Part shown: positions 49,886 to 59,238 of the stretch, one piece after another | Position numbering within the stretch: the first letter of the stretch is position 1 | Layout of the letters: every line of letters begins with the position of its first letter | Assembly: GCF_021173675.1 (NCBI RefSeq) | Contig: NZ_JAIHON010000003.1 | Coordinates: forward strand, 124,001 to 188,000 | Direction: 5' to 3' | DNA: 64,000 bases | Origin: Streptomyces lincolnensis | Lineage (GTDB): Bacteria > Actinomycetota > Actinomycetes > Streptomycetales > Streptomycetaceae | The notes under the pieces: model-generated | The model's database searches: none | What the model was told of the DNA's origin: nothing | Seen by the model: the letters and a program-made list of their open reading frames with translations, nothing else | Translations under genes and position numbers: made by a program

Positions 49886-50800
49886 ATGTCTCAACCGCTG
49901 AAGGACAAGGTCGCACTCGTCGCCGGGGCGACCCGGGGAGCCGGACGCGGCATCGCCGTGGAACTCGGGGCGGCGGGCGCCACCGTGTACGTCACCGGAC
50001 GCACCACTCGGGCCCGCCGCTCCGAGTACGACCGTCCCGAGACCATCGAGGACACCGCCGACCTGGTCACCGAGGCCGGCGGCCACGGCATCGCCGTCCC
50101 CACGGACCACCTCGATTCCGCACAGGTACGCGCCCTCGTCGACCGCATCGCCGACGAGCGGGACCGTCTGGACGTCCTCGTGAACGACGTCTGGGGCGGT
50201 GAGCGGCTCTTCGAGTGGGACAGCCCGGTGTGGGAGCACGACCTCGACAACGGCTTGAAGCTGCTCCGGCTCGGCGTCGAGACCCACGCGATCACCAGCC
50301 ACCACGCGCTGCCCCTGCTGCTGCGCCGTCCCGGCGGACTCGTGGTCGAGATGACCGACGGAACCGCCGAGTACAACGGCGCGAACTACCGCAACACCTT
50401 CTTCTACGACCTCGCCAAGACCTCCGTCCTGCGCATGGCCTTCGCCCTCGGCCACGAAGTCGGCCCACGCGGTGCCACCGCCGTCGCCCTCACCCCCGGC
50501 TGGCTGCGGTCGGAGATGATGCTCGACGGGTTCGGGGTGCGCGAGGACAACTGGCGCGACGCCACCGCCCGCATCCCGCACTTCGCGATCTCCGAGACAC
50601 CCCGTTATGTGGGCCGGGCCGTCGCCGCCCTCGCCGCCGACCCCGACGTGGCCCGCTGGAACGGCCAGTCCCTCTCCAGCGGCGGCCTCGCCCAGGTGTA
50701 CGGCTTCACCGACCTCGACGGCAGCCGCCCCGACGCCTGGCGCTACCTCGTCGAGGTGCAGGACGCGGGGAAACCGGCGGACACCACGGGCTATCGCTGA
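49886..50800 (+). CDS. short-chain dehydrogenase/reductase (DHRS1-like)
   Basis: This 304-residue SDR has ALVAGATRGAGRGIAVELG with the TGxxxGxG variant AGATRGAGRG, VTGRTTRARRSEYDRPETIE as an NADP-type loop, VNDVWGGERL in place of NNAG, and YDLAKTSVLRMAF with the YxxxK pair. The DVWGGE region and Trp-rich loop match DHRS1-type proteins of bacteria. No substrate is indicated. The 3' end overlaps the convergent gene by 10 bases. Confidence 0.88.
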   Translation: MSQPLKDKVALVAGATRGAGRGIAVELGAAGATVYVTGRTTRARRSEYDRPETIEDTADLVTEAGGHGIAVPTDHLDSAQVRALVDRIADERDRLDVLVNDVWGGERLFEWDSPVWEHDLDNGLKLLRLGVETHAITSHHALPLLLRRPGGLVVEMTDGTAEYNGANYRNTFFYDLAKTSVLRMAFALGHEVGPRGATAVALTPGWLRSEMMLDGFGVREDNWRDATARIPHFAISETPRYVGRAVAALAADPDVARWNGQSLSSGGLAQVYGFTDLDGSRPDAWRYLVEVQDAGKPADTTGYR

Positions 50801-51339
50801 GGCGACACCGGGTTCGCCGCCGGGAGCGGCCGGCGTGCCGCATGGCCCGGCGGCAGGCCCAGATCGTCACGTACGGCCCGGTAGTAGCCGTCGCGCCCGG
50901 CGCGCTGCCGCTCCAGGAGAGCCTGCCAGGCCCGCGGATCCTGTGTCCCGTCACGCAGAAACTCCTCCATCGCCATCACCGTGACGACCCACTCCCGGGC
51001 CTTCTCCACCACCGCGGGGGCACCCAGCATGAGCAGCGCCTCCCCGCTCGGATCCCGGGCGACGGTCACCTCGGCCAGCAGCGGTGTCGCCTCCTCAAGC
51101 GACAGGGGGTGCGGATGCGGGTCGTTGCCGAGTTCGGCCGCGACCCGGTAGGCCAGCGTCACGGACTGCTTCACGGACCGCGCGTAGTCGGAGTACACCG
51201 TCAGCCGCCGCTCCTCCCAACGCGCCGCCTGCTCGCGCCGGAACCGCATCCGGTCGCCCCTCACGACCACCAGATACGAAGCGCACGCGCCGATCACGAC
51301 ACCGATCAGGGCGGGAAGTTGCTGAAGGAAGGCGGACAT
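50791..51339 (-). CDS. hypothetical membrane-anchored protein
   Basis: This 182-residue protein has one N-terminal TM helix (LIGVVIGACASYLVVV, residues ~10-25) and a basic stop (RGDRMRFRREQAARWEERR), then a mostly helical cytoplasmic domain without known motif. Proteins of this layout are common next to stress or phage-like genes in Streptomyces but have no function. ATG 51339 is chosen because the TM helix follows at once. It is convergent with the SDR gene. Confidence 0.7.
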   Translation of the reverse strand: MSAFLQQLPALIGVVIGACASYLVVVRGDRMRFRREQAARWEERRLTVYSDYARSVKQSVTLAYRVAAELGNDPHPHPLSLEEATPLLAEVTVARDPSGEALLMLGAPAVVEKAREWVVTVMAMEEFLRDGTQDPRAWQALLERQRAGRDGYYRAVRDDLGLPPGHAARRPLPAANPVSPQR

Positions 51340-51389
51340 GACAGCACGGTAGCTGCCCGGTTGATCTCCCGGGCAGTACCGTCGCTCCC

Positions 51390-52190
51390 ATGACGGACAC
51401 CACACGCTTCGAGGGCCACGCGGTTCTCGTCACGGGCGCCGCACGGGGCATCGGCGCGGCCACCGCCCGGCGCTTCGCCGAGGAGGGGGCCCGGGTCCTG
51501 CTCACCGACGTGGACGCACCCGAGGCCGAGCGGACCGCGGCGCGGCTGCGAGGCCAGGGACTGACGGTCCTGGCTTCGGGATGCGACGTGGTTGACCGGG
51601 CGTCCGTCGAGGCGGCCGTGGCGCGGGCGGTCGACGCCTTCGGATCCCTCGACGTCCTAGTCAACAGCGCCGCCCGGTGCACCGCCGACGTCCCGCTCTT
51701 CGAGGACCAGTCCGACGAGGCCTGGGCGGGCGACCTGGACGTCACCCTGACCGGCCCCTACCGCTGCGCCCGCGCCGCCCTCCCGCACCTGGCGGCCTCC
51801 GGCCGGGGCGCCATCGTGAACATCGGCTCCGTCAACGGCCTCCAGTCCTTCGGCAACCACGCCTACAGCGCCGCCAAGGCCGGCCTCGGCTCCCTGACCC
51901 GCACCCTCGCCGGACACGCCGCCCCGCGCGGAGTGCGCGTCAACCTCGTGGCGCCGGGCACGGTCCGCACCTCGGCCTGGGAGGGCCGCGACGAGGACCT
52001 GGACGCGGTCCGCGGCCTCTATCCCCTCGGCCGCGTCGGCGAACCGGAGGACATCGCCGCGGCCGTCGCCTTCCTCGCCTCCCGCGACGCGGCCTGGATC
52101 ACCGGGACCACGCTGACGGTCGACGGCGGCCTCACCACGATCAACACGGGCTTCCGAACAGCGCTTGACGGGCGGTACGGGGACGACTGA
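51390..52190 (+). CDS. classical short-chain dehydrogenase/reductase
   Basis: This 266-residue SDR has VLVTGAARGIGAATARRFAE, DVLVNSAARCTAD (NNAG region as NSAA), catalytic Ser in IVNIGSVNGLQSFG, YSAAKAGLGSLTR and the FabG-like end ITGTTLTVDGG. It is a classical FabG-type reductase without clear substrate. The promoter may be leaderless: TACCGT lies seven bases before the ATG. Confidence 0.88.
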   Translation: MTDTTRFEGHAVLVTGAARGIGAATARRFAEEGARVLLTDVDAPEAERTAARLRGQGLTVLASGCDVVDRASVEAAVARAVDAFGSLDVLVNSAARCTADVPLFEDQSDEAWAGDLDVTLTGPYRCARAALPHLAASGRGAIVNIGSVNGLQSFGNHAYSAAKAGLGSLTRTLAGHAAPRGVRVNLVAPGTVRTSAWEGRDEDLDAVRGLYPLGRVGEPEDIAAAVAFLASRDAAWITGTTLTVDGGLTTINTGFRTALDGRYGDD

Positions 52191-52211
52191 GCACCGGCCC
52201 GCCGCACGGGC

Positions 52212-53108
52212 CTACCGCGTCACCGCCTCCAGCAGCCGCACCAGCAGTGACCGCGCCGCGGGCCCCGTCGGGCCCTCCGTACGCCAGGCCAGCGCGACCC
52301 GGCCGCGCGCCCGGGGATCGTCGATGCGCAGGGTCGGCAGCCCGAACCCCGGGCCCGGTCCGGGGATCACGGCGACCCCGAGTCCCCGGGCCGCGAGACG
52401 GGTCAGCGCGTCAGGAGCCGCCGCCTCGAAGGCGATGCGCGGCCGGAACCCCGCCTCGGTGCACAACCGGTCGACCACCGCCCGCACCCCGGTCCCACGG
52501 ACCAGGCTGATCAGCGGATACTCCGCGAGCGCGGCCACCGGAACCGCCCCGGCACCGCCGTACGCGGCGAACAGCGGATGCCCCTCGGCCGCGGCGGCCA
52601 CCAACGGCTCGTCCACGAAAACCCGCATCGCCACGCCGGTCGGCGGCTCCTCGTCCTCGACGCCCACCACGGCGATGTCCAGCTCCCCGCGCCGCAGCGC
52701 CGTGAGCATCCGGTCGGAGGTGTCCTCGGTGAGGGTGATCTCCACCCGTGGATGGTCGTCGTGGAAGTCGGCCAACAGCCCCGGCACATCGGCCTCGTGG
52801 CGCAGCACGCCGGGGATCAGTCCGATCCCCACCCGGCCGCGCAGCAGCCCGGTGAACTCCGCCGCGGTCTGCCGCACCCCGTCCACGGCCGCCAGCGCGG
52901 CCCGCGCGAACGGCAGCACCGCCGCGCCCACCTCGGTGACCCGCACCGAGCGGCCCGAGCGGTCCAACAGGGGCTGCCCCAGCTCCCGTTCGAGCTGCCG
53001 GATCTGCGCGCTCACCCCCGGCTGCGCCAGATGCAGCCGCGCCGCGGCCCGCGTGAAACTCGCCTCCTCCACCACGGCGACGAAGTACTGCAACTGCCTC
53101 AACTCCAT
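52212..53108 (-). CDS. LysR-family regulator
   Basis: This 298-residue protein has the LysR HTH (MELRQLQYFVAVVEEASFTR then AAARLHLAQPGVSAQIRQLE) and a C-terminal substrate-binding domain with GELDIAVVGVEDEEPPTG. It is divergent from the isomerase-fold gene and 21 bp from the end of the SDR gene; in either case it is a likely local regulator. The divergent gap has two TAGTT motifs, but no firm T-N11-A box can be assigned. Confidence 0.9.
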   Translation of the reverse strand: MELRQLQYFVAVVEEASFTRAAARLHLAQPGVSAQIRQLERELGQPLLDRSGRSVRVTEVGAAVLPFARAALAAVDGVRQTAAEFTGLLRGRVGIGLIPGVLRHEADVPGLLADFHDDHPRVEITLTEDTSDRMLTALRRGELDIAVVGVEDEEPPTGVAMRVFVDEPLVAAAAEGHPLFAAYGGAGAVPVAALAEYPLISLVRGTGVRAVVDRLCTEAGFRPRIAFEAAAPDALTRLAARGLGVAVIPGPGPGFGLPTLRIDDPRARGRVALAWRTEGPTGPAARSLLVRLLEAVTR

Positions 53109-53178
53109 AACCGGACATGCTAGTTACCGGACGCCGTAGTTCTTGGACTTCTGCCCAGCAGGTCGCGAACCTGGAGCC

Positions 53179-53811
53179 ATGGGAAGCGCAGCGCACGACC
53201 TCACCGCCGCCATCGCCGCCGAACGCACCGAGCTCGCCGACCTGTTCACCGGCCTGACCCCCGAGCAGTGGGAGGCCCCGACCCTGTGCGTGGGCTGGCG
53301 GGCCCGCGAGGTGGTGGCGCACATGTCGATGGGATTCCGGTACCCGACCGGGCGGGTGCTGTGGGAGTTCGCCAAGGCACGCGGCAGCCTCGACCGCACC
53401 ACCGACCGGCTCGCCCGCCGCGACGCCGCCCACCACACCGACGCCCGGCTCGCGGGGTACCTGCGCGACCACGCCCGTCACCCGTGGCGACCGCCCGTCG
53501 GCGGCCTCGCCGCTGCGCTGGGCCACGACGTCGTCCACGGCCTGGACGTCACGGTCGCCCTCGGCGTCGACCGCCGCGTCCCCGAGGACCGGCTGCGGAT
53601 CGTCCTCGGCACCGTCGCCCCGCGCACCCTGCGGTTCTTCGGCGCCGACCTGCACGGCGTCCGGCTGTGCGCCGAGGACCTCGACTGGTCCTTCGGCACG
53701 GGGGAGCCCCTGTACGGCGCGGCGCAGGACCTCCTCCTGATCGCCTACGGGCGGCGCCTGCCCGCCGGACGGTTGAACGGCGTCGATTGTCACCGTTTCG
53801 TCGCAGCGTGA
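53179..53811 (+). CDS. DinB/maleylpyruvate-isomerase-fold protein
   Basis: This 210-residue protein is of the mycothiol-dependent maleylpyruvate isomerase N-terminal family: LTAAIAAERTELADLFTGLT, EQWEAPTLCVGWRAREVVAH with the metal-binding His, and GGLAAALGHDVVHGLDVTVA with further His ligands. Members of this fold use mycothiol for thiol transfer, and some are isomerases. ATG 53179 follows CTGGAGCC. It is divergent from a LysR gene, which suggests an inducible detoxification or aromatic pathway step. Confidence 0.82.
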   Translation: MGSAAHDLTAAIAAERTELADLFTGLTPEQWEAPTLCVGWRAREVVAHMSMGFRYPTGRVLWEFAKARGSLDRTTDRLARRDAAHHTDARLAGYLRDHARHPWRPPVGGLAAALGHDVVHGLDVTVALGVDRRVPEDRLRIVLGTVAPRTLRFFGADLHGVRLCAEDLDWSFGTGEPLYGAAQDLLLIAYGRRLPAGRLNGVDCHRFVAA

Positions 53812-53890
53812 AGGGTCCTACAACCGAATCCCCCGGGCACCGGTCTAGCTGGCAGAGAGATCGAAGGATTGCCTGAAGGGGGAAAGAACC

Positions 53891-54586
53891 ATGGGGGACA
53901 TGCGCAGACGGTCGGCCGTCGCACTCGGGATCACCGGACTGGTGGCTCCGCTCACGCTCGCGCTGGGCGCCACGCCCGCGGTGGCGGCGAGCTGCACCAC
54001 GCAGACCGGGCCCTACCAGAAGCAGGTGGAGAAGTTCCTGGGCCGCCCGGTCGACGGCAAGCAGTCGGCCGCCGACTGCAAGGCCATCCAGGCCTTCCAG
54101 ACCAAGCACGGCATCACACCGAACGCCGGTTACGCGGGATCCGTCACCTGGGGCGTGATGAACCTGATGAACAAGCAGAAGGCCGTGGGGAACAACCCCA
54201 ACAAGGACGGCAAGTGCCCGGTGAACAAGGGCCGGATCGCCTGTGTGAACCTGACCCTCCAGCTCAGCTGGATCCAGGACGGCAAGAAGCTCGTCTACGG
54301 CCCCGTCCCGGTCCGCACCGGCCGCAACGGCTACGAGACCCGCACCGGCCTGAAGAAGATCTACTGGCGGAACATCGACCACGTCTCCAGCATCTACAAC
54401 GTGCCGATGCCCTACGCCCAGTTCTTCGACGGCGGCCAGGCCTTCCACTCGGTCGGCGTCAGCATGTGGAACCCGCCCGGTTCGCACGGCTGCGTCAACA
54501 TGACCAAGACCACCGCCAAGAAGTACTGGTCGCTGCTGAAGAACGGCGACGACGTCTTCGTGTACGGCCGCAAGCCGGGCACCTGA
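53891..54586 (+). CDS. secreted L,D-transpeptidase-like protein with N-terminal peptidoglycan-binding domain
   Basis: This 231-residue preprotein has a signal peptide (MGDMRRRSAVALGITGLVAP to AVAA), a PG_binding_1 region (QKQVEKFLGRPVDGKQSAAD), and a YkuD domain with the catalytic motif FHSVGVSMWNPPGSHGCVNM, holding the HxxxSHGCxN signature. Such enzymes make 3-3 cross-links in the cell wall, a main linkage in streptomycete peptidoglycan. It is preceded by a GGGGGAAAG site and a clear gap from the previous gene. Confidence 0.9.
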   Translation: MGDMRRRSAVALGITGLVAPLTLALGATPAVAASCTTQTGPYQKQVEKFLGRPVDGKQSAADCKAIQAFQTKHGITPNAGYAGSVTWGVMNLMNKQKAVGNNPNKDGKCPVNKGRIACVNLTLQLSWIQDGKKLVYGPVPVRTGRNGYETRTGLKKIYWRNIDHVSSIYNVPMPYAQFFDGGQAFHSVGVSMWNPPGSHGCVNMTKTTAKKYWSLLKNGDDVFVYGRKPGT

Positions 54587-54608
54587 CCCACACCAGAGGC
54601 ACCCGGCT
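54573..54608. terminator. imperfect hairpin at the L,D-transpeptidase 3' end
   Basis: AGCCGGGCACCT and AGGCACCCGGCT pair except for two inner mismatches, with a 12-base loop. It could end both the plus-strand gene and the convergent oxidoreductase operon. Confidence 0.4.
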
Positions 54609-54627
54609 CGCGCCGACGACGGGACGC

Positions 54628-55830
54628 TCAGGCCCCCGGGGCATCCCCGAAGTCCGGAATCGCCAGCCGGGCCCCACCCTGCCGCGCCGACTCGTGCGCG
54701 ATGACGCCCGGCAGGGTGTAGCGGGCCGCCACCCACGCGTTCACCGACGGCAGCGTGCGTGTGTTGACCGCGGTGACGAAGTCGTCCACCAGGAAGTGGT
54801 GGCTGCCCTCATGGCCGTTGTGGAGGTTGTCGAACTCCCTCGGCAGCCGCGCCCGGTCGTGCACCGGCGCCGACCCCGACGTGAAGGCGGCCCGCAGATC
54901 CGGCGCGATGTGCTGGAGCGAGGGGTCGTCGGGGGACAGCGTGGGCTTGGGCTCCAGCAGCTCGCTGATGTCCTTCACGCCCTTCTTGTCCTGCCACAGG
55001 GCCACCGTCGCCAGCTGCTCCATGCTCGCCTCCGTGCCGAAGAAGCGGAAACGGGACTCCCGGATGTGCGAGGGATAGCCGACCCGCCGGAACTCGTTCG
55101 TACGGAGCGATCCGCCGCCCGCCACCTCGAACAACGCGGTCGCGTTGGAGACGTCGTTGCCGAACCGGCTGACCTCCTTGTCGAACACCCCGTCCCCGCG
55201 GTCGTCGGTCACGCCGATCGCCGACACGCTCACCGCGTGCGTCTGCCAGGCGCCCAGCACCCCGCCCACCGAGTGCGTCGGGTACAGCAGCGGGGGATAG
55301 CTGGCGGTCTCCTTCCACTTCTCGCCGCCGCTGTACTGGTACGCCTCGTAGAACCCCAGGTCCATGTCGTGGACGTAGTCGCCCTCGGCGTAGAAGATCC
55401 GCCCGAAGGCGCCCTCGGCGATCTGGTTGCGGGCGTGCACGGTCGCCGGGTTGTACTGGCTGGTCTCACCCATCATGTACGTCAGCCCGGTCGCCCGGAC
55501 CGTGTCGATGATCGCCGCTATCTCCTCGGTGGTGATCGCCATCGGCACCGCCGAGTACACGTGCTTGCCGGCGTTCAGCCCCTGGACGACCAGCGGCCCG
55601 TGCGTCCAGCGCTGGGTGAAGATCGCCACCGCGTCGACGGCCGGCGAGTCGAGCATCGCCTCGTACGACGGGAAGGTGCCGGCGAGACCCTGCGCGGCGG
55701 CGAGCTGCTCGGCCCTCTCGGGCAGCAGATCGGTGACGTACACGTCACCGACGCCGGGGTGGGCCTGGAACAGCGTGGCGAACTGGCCGGAGAACTGGCC
55801 GGCGCCGACGATGCCGAGCGAGAACGTCAT
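54628..55830 (-). CDS. Gfo/Idh/MocA-family oxidoreductase
   Basis: This 400-residue protein has the Rossmann start FSLGIVGAGQFSGQFATLF, then AVAIFTQRWTHGPLVVQGLN and KHVYSAVPMAITTEE (the KP-like region reads AVP), and a C-terminal beta-sheet dimer domain. Such enzymes oxidise sugars, inositols or their derivatives with NAD(P). It is the last gene of the sugar ABC operon, 38 bp after the binding protein. Absence of the usual EKP lysine deserves note: HVYSAVPMA replaces the HVxxEKPxA pattern. Confidence 0.85.
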   Translation of the reverse strand: MTFSLGIVGAGQFSGQFATLFQAHPGVGDVYVTDLLPERAEQLAAAQGLAGTFPSYEAMLDSPAVDAVAIFTQRWTHGPLVVQGLNAGKHVYSAVPMAITTEEIAAIIDTVRATGLTYMMGETSQYNPATVHARNQIAEGAFGRIFYAEGDYVHDMDLGFYEAYQYSGGEKWKETASYPPLLYPTHSVGGVLGAWQTHAVSVSAIGVTDDRGDGVFDKEVSRFGNDVSNATALFEVAGGGSLRTNEFRRVGYPSHIRESRFRFFGTEASMEQLATVALWQDKKGVKDISELLEPKPTLSPDDPSLQHIAPDLRAAFTSGSAPVHDRARLPREFDNLHNGHEGSHHFLVDDFVTAVNTRTLPSVNAWVAARYTLPGVIAHESARQGGARLAIPDFGDAPGA

Positions 55831-55868
55831 GAAACGGGTGCCCTTCACTGGGAGAGTCACTGCGGTGG

Positions 55869-57212
55869 TCACTGGGAGAGGATGAGGTTGATCTGTTCGT
55901 TGGTCCGGTCGAGGCTGCTCACGGGTTTTCCGTTGCCGTAGATGTCCTCCATCGCGGGCGTCATGAGCGCCGTCATGTCCGCCGAGTAGCTGGCGATCGG
56001 GTACGAGAAGGTCCGGGCGTGCTTCTTGTCGGCCACCGGTTCGGTGAACGACGACACGTCGATGCCCTTCTTCTCGTACGCGGCGACGGCGGCCCGGGTC
56101 CCGGCCGGGGTGGCGGGGAAGACGACGCCGTAGCGGCCGACGACGGTCTGGCACTTGTCCGAGGCCAGGTAGGACACCCACTTGCGGGCGCCCGCCTTGT
56201 TCTTGGAGGCCTTGGTGATGGAGTCGGCGAGGCCGTTCATCATCGTGGCGCGCTTGCCGATCGGCCCGACGGGGGTGAGCGCGGACTTGATGTCCAGGCC
56301 CTTGAACCCCGCGTAGGTGGAGATCATCCAGGCGCCGTCCAGGGCGATGGCGGCCTTGCCCGCGGCGACCTGGGTGTTGGCCTGGTTGGACTGGATGTTG
56401 TAGTCGGACAGGGGTGGCATGTAGCCCTTCCTCGCCAGCCCGAAGTACCAGTCGACGACGGACTGGAAGGTCTTGCTGTCGTACTGGTACTTCGTGCCCC
56501 AGCGCGGCTTGTCCAGGTAGTTCCATCCGGCGGAGGCGGCGAAGTTGCTCCACTGCGTCTGGCCGTCGCCGAAGCCGCCGCCGTTGGTGGCCAGCCCGTA
56601 CACCTTGACGTTGTTCCTGTCGAAGCCCGGCTCGTCGCCCCGCCTGCCCTTGGCGTCGACGGTGAGATGCGCGACGGCCTTCTCGAAGGTGCCGCCGTCC
56701 TCCGGGTTCCAGGACAGGCTGTTGAGCCGCTCCGCGGTGAGCCCGGCGTCCTTGGCCATCTTGGAGTTGTAGAACAGCGCGACCGTGTCCCAGTCCTTGG
56801 GAGCGCCGTACCGGTGGCCGTCCTGGCCGATCCAGTTGGCGGCGAGGCCCGGCTGGTAGTCGGAGTCCTTGATGCCGAGGTCGTCGAGGGGCTCCAGGAC
56901 CTTCAGGTCGGCGAACTGGCCGAAGTTCTGGATGTGGTCGGTGAACACGTCCGGCTGGGTGCCCGCGATGAACCCGGCGGTGAGCTTGGTCCAGTAGTCG
57001 CTCCACCCCAACTGGGTGATCCTGACCTTCAGCCCGGGGTTCTCCCGCTCGAACCCCTTCGCGCAGGCCTGGTAGGCGGGCAGCTGGTTGGCGTCCCACA
57101 GCCAGTAGGTGACCGTGTTCGGGGAGGACCCGGCGGCGCCTCCCTGCGCGCAGCCGCTGACCAGGGACAGCGCCAGCGCTCCGGTCGCCGCGACGAGCGT
57201 ACGAATCCGCAT
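55869..57212 (-). CDS. sugar-binding lipoprotein of a carbohydrate ABC importer
   Basis: This 447-residue family 1 solute-binding protein has a lipoprotein signal (LALSLVSGCAQGG, lipobox VSGC at about residue 22). The mature chain has VTYWLWDANQLPAYQACAKG, FIAGTQPDVFTDHIQNFG and KAAIALDGAWMISTYAG, typical of MalE-like proteins. The ligand is unknown. ATG 57212 and GTG 57215 are both near a GGGGA; ATG is taken. Confidence 0.9.
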   Translation of the reverse strand: MRIRTLVAATGALALSLVSGCAQGGAAGSSPNTVTYWLWDANQLPAYQACAKGFERENPGLKVRITQLGWSDYWTKLTAGFIAGTQPDVFTDHIQNFGQFADLKVLEPLDDLGIKDSDYQPGLAANWIGQDGHRYGAPKDWDTVALFYNSKMAKDAGLTAERLNSLSWNPEDGGTFEKAVAHLTVDAKGRRGDEPGFDRNNVKVYGLATNGGGFGDGQTQWSNFAASAGWNYLDKPRWGTKYQYDSKTFQSVVDWYFGLARKGYMPPLSDYNIQSNQANTQVAAGKAAIALDGAWMISTYAGFKGLDIKSALTPVGPIGKRATMMNGLADSITKASKNKAGARKWVSYLASDKCQTVVGRYGVVFPATPAGTRAAVAAYEKKGIDVSSFTEPVADKKHARTFSYPIASYSADMTALMTPAMEDIYGNGKPVSSLDRTNEQINLILSQ

Positions 57213-57222
57213 CACAGTCCCC

Positions 57223-58143
57223 TCACTTGATTCCGGTGAAGCCGATGGAGCTGACGATGCGGCGCGCGAAGCACGCGAACAGCACCAGCATGGGGAGCGC
57301 GGCGATCAGGGTCGCCGCCGAGAGCCCGGACCAGTCGACGCCGGTCGCCGGGGTCTGCGCCCGGAAGACCGCCAGCGCCACGGTCAGTACGCGGGAGCTG
57401 TCGCTGTAGGACACCATCAGCGGCCAGAAGTAGTCGTTCCAGGAGGTGATGTACGTCAGCACGGACAGCGTGATGATCGGCGTGGACGCCATGGGCAGGA
57501 CCACCCGGAAGAAGATCTTGACCTTTCCGGCGCCGTCGAGCAGCGCCGCCTCCTCGACCTCGCGGGGGATGTTCATGAAGAACTGCCGCAGGAAGAAGAC
57601 CGCGAACGGGGTCATGAACAGGCTGGGCAGCGCGATGCCCCACAGGGTGTCCACCAGGTGCAGTTGCTTGATGAGCACGAAGTTCGGCAGCAGGGTGAAG
57701 ATCGTCGGCACCATCAGCCCGGCCAGGAACAGCCCGAACACCTTGTCCCGGCCGCGCCAGCGCAGGCGTGCGAAGGCGTAGGCGGCCATCGCGGAGAAGA
57801 AGATCTGACAGCCGGTGATCAGGGTCGAGACGAACACCGAGTTGAGCAGATAGCGCCAGAAGTCGAGCCCGCCTCCCGCGCCGCCCTGGGCGACGGCCTC
57901 CTCGGCGGACTGCATGCCGAGTGCCCGCTCGAAGCCGCCGGCGCCGACGTCGACCGGCAGCGGGTTGGCGGGGTCGGCGTTGAGCCCCGCGTTGGTGGAC
58001 AGCGCGGTGCGCAGGATCCAGTAGAAGGGGAGCAGGGTGATGAGCACGATCAGGCCCATCACGGTCCAGGCGGCGACCCGGCCGGGGGAGAACCTGCGCC
58101 CGACCGGCCGTACTGCGGTCGTCGTCGTTGTCACGGCAGCCAC
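57223..58143 (-). CDS. MalG-type carbohydrate ABC permease
   Basis: This 306-residue protein has six TM helices and the EAA loop PREVEEAALLDGAGKVKIFF (EAA---G signature). The N-terminal part has an unusual insert between TM1 and TM2 (about residues 50-95, Gly/Ala/Pro-rich). It pairs with the MalF-type permease; the GTG start at 58143 lies 15 bp after that gene's stop. Confidence 0.92.
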   Translation of the reverse strand: MAAVTTTTTAVRPVGRRFSPGRVAAWTVMGLIVLITLLPFYWILRTALSTNAGLNADPANPLPVDVGAGGFERALGMQSAEEAVAQGGAGGGLDFWRYLLNSVFVSTLITGCQIFFSAMAAYAFARLRWRGRDKVFGLFLAGLMVPTIFTLLPNFVLIKQLHLVDTLWGIALPSLFMTPFAVFFLRQFFMNIPREVEEAALLDGAGKVKIFFRVVLPMASTPIITLSVLTYITSWNDYFWPLMVSYSDSSRVLTVALAVFRAQTPATGVDWSGLSAATLIAALPMLVLFACFARRIVSSIGFTGIK

Positions 58144-58158
58144 GGTGAGCTCCTTCCG

Positions 58159-59124
58159 TCAGCCGAGGTCGGTGCGGCCGGCCCGGGTGAGCCGGTACTG
58201 CAGGATGGTGATCGCGCTCAGCACGACGAGCAGGGCGACGGACATCGCCGAGGCGTAGCCGAACTGGAAGCGGCCGAAGGCGGAGCCGTAGATGTAGTAC
58301 TGGAGCACGTTGGTGGCGTTCGCCGGGCCGCCCGCGGTGGTCACCGCGACGGTGTCGAACACCTGGAACGAACCGATCACCGTCATGATCAGCACGACCG
58401 CGAGCACCGGCCTGAGCAGCGGCATCGTGATCCGCCAGAACATCCGCCACTCGCTCGCGCCGTCCACCCTGGCCGCCTCGTACATGTCGTTCGGGATCGC
58501 CTGGAGGCCGGCGAACAGCAGCAGCGCGGTGTAGCCGACGTGCCGCCAGACGTTGATCAGCGCGATGGTGGGGATCGCCCAGGTCTCGTCGGCGAGGAAC
58601 GGGATGCGGTCCACGCCGACGGCGGCGAGGATCTCGTTGCCGATGCCGAGCTGGGTGTCGAGGATCCACAGCCACACCAGGCCGGCGACGACGTTCGACA
58701 TCAGATACGGGGTGAGCACGATGCCCCGCAGCAGGGCCGACTGCGTCAGCCGCTGGAGCAGTACCGCGATCGCCAGCGCCGCCACGGTCTGCACGCCGAT
58801 GTTGATGAGGACGTACTCGACGGTGACCGTCAGCGAGTCCCAGAAGATCGGGTCGTTGACCATGCGGACGTAGTTGTCCAGGCCCACCCACTCCGCGGGG
58901 GTGAGCAGGTTGAAGCGGGTGAAGCTCAGATAGATGCCCCGCAGCGTCGGCCAGAGCAGGAAGACCACGAAACCCAGCAGTGCCGGAGCGAGGAACACCG
59001 CGGCCAGACGGCCGTCGCCCTGGTTCTCACCCGCCCCGGCCCGCTGTGCGATCGTCTTGGGCGGCGCTCCCTCGGCGCCACCCAGGGGGAGGCGCGAAGG
59101 TGGACTGCTGGAGGCGATGGTCAT
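58159..59124 (-). CDS. MalF-type carbohydrate ABC permease
   Basis: This 321-residue protein has six TM helices and the EAA loop IPNDMYEAARVDGASEWRMF. It is first in the operon (MalF, MalG, binding protein, oxidoreductase). No ATPase gene is present, as usual for Streptomyces, where a shared MsiK supplies energy. ATG 59124 follows GGGAGTCTCCC; upstream in-frame sequence lies in the promoter region. Confidence 0.9.
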   Translation of the reverse strand: MTIASSSPPSRLPLGGAEGAPPKTIAQRAGAGENQGDGRLAAVFLAPALLGFVVFLLWPTLRGIYLSFTRFNLLTPAEWVGLDNYVRMVNDPIFWDSLTVTVEYVLINIGVQTVAALAIAVLLQRLTQSALLRGIVLTPYLMSNVVAGLVWLWILDTQLGIGNEILAAVGVDRIPFLADETWAIPTIALINVWRHVGYTALLLFAGLQAIPNDMYEAARVDGASEWRMFWRITMPLLRPVLAVVLIMTVIGSFQVFDTVAVTTAGGPANATNVLQYYIYGSAFGRFQFGYASAMSVALLVVLSAITILQYRLTRAGRTDLG

Positions 59125-59168
59125 CGGGAGACTCCCTCGTCTGCGGCGGCTCGTCCTCGTGGGCACTT

Positions 59169-59198
59169 ACTTTTGAGGCGAAAGAATCCTGGCGTCAA
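59169..59198 (-). promoter_or_regulatory. promoter of the sugar operon overlapped by a ROK-type inverted repeat
   Basis: On the minus strand, TTGACG (59193-59198) lies 17-18 bp upstream of CAAAAGT (59169-59175). The imperfect dyad CTTTTG-AGG-CGAAAG (59170-59184) overlaps the -10, a good place for repression by the divergent ROK protein. Confidence 0.45.
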
Positions 59199-59238
59199 GG
59201 GGCGTGCAAACATCTTTTCCAGGCCATCGGGTGGGCCC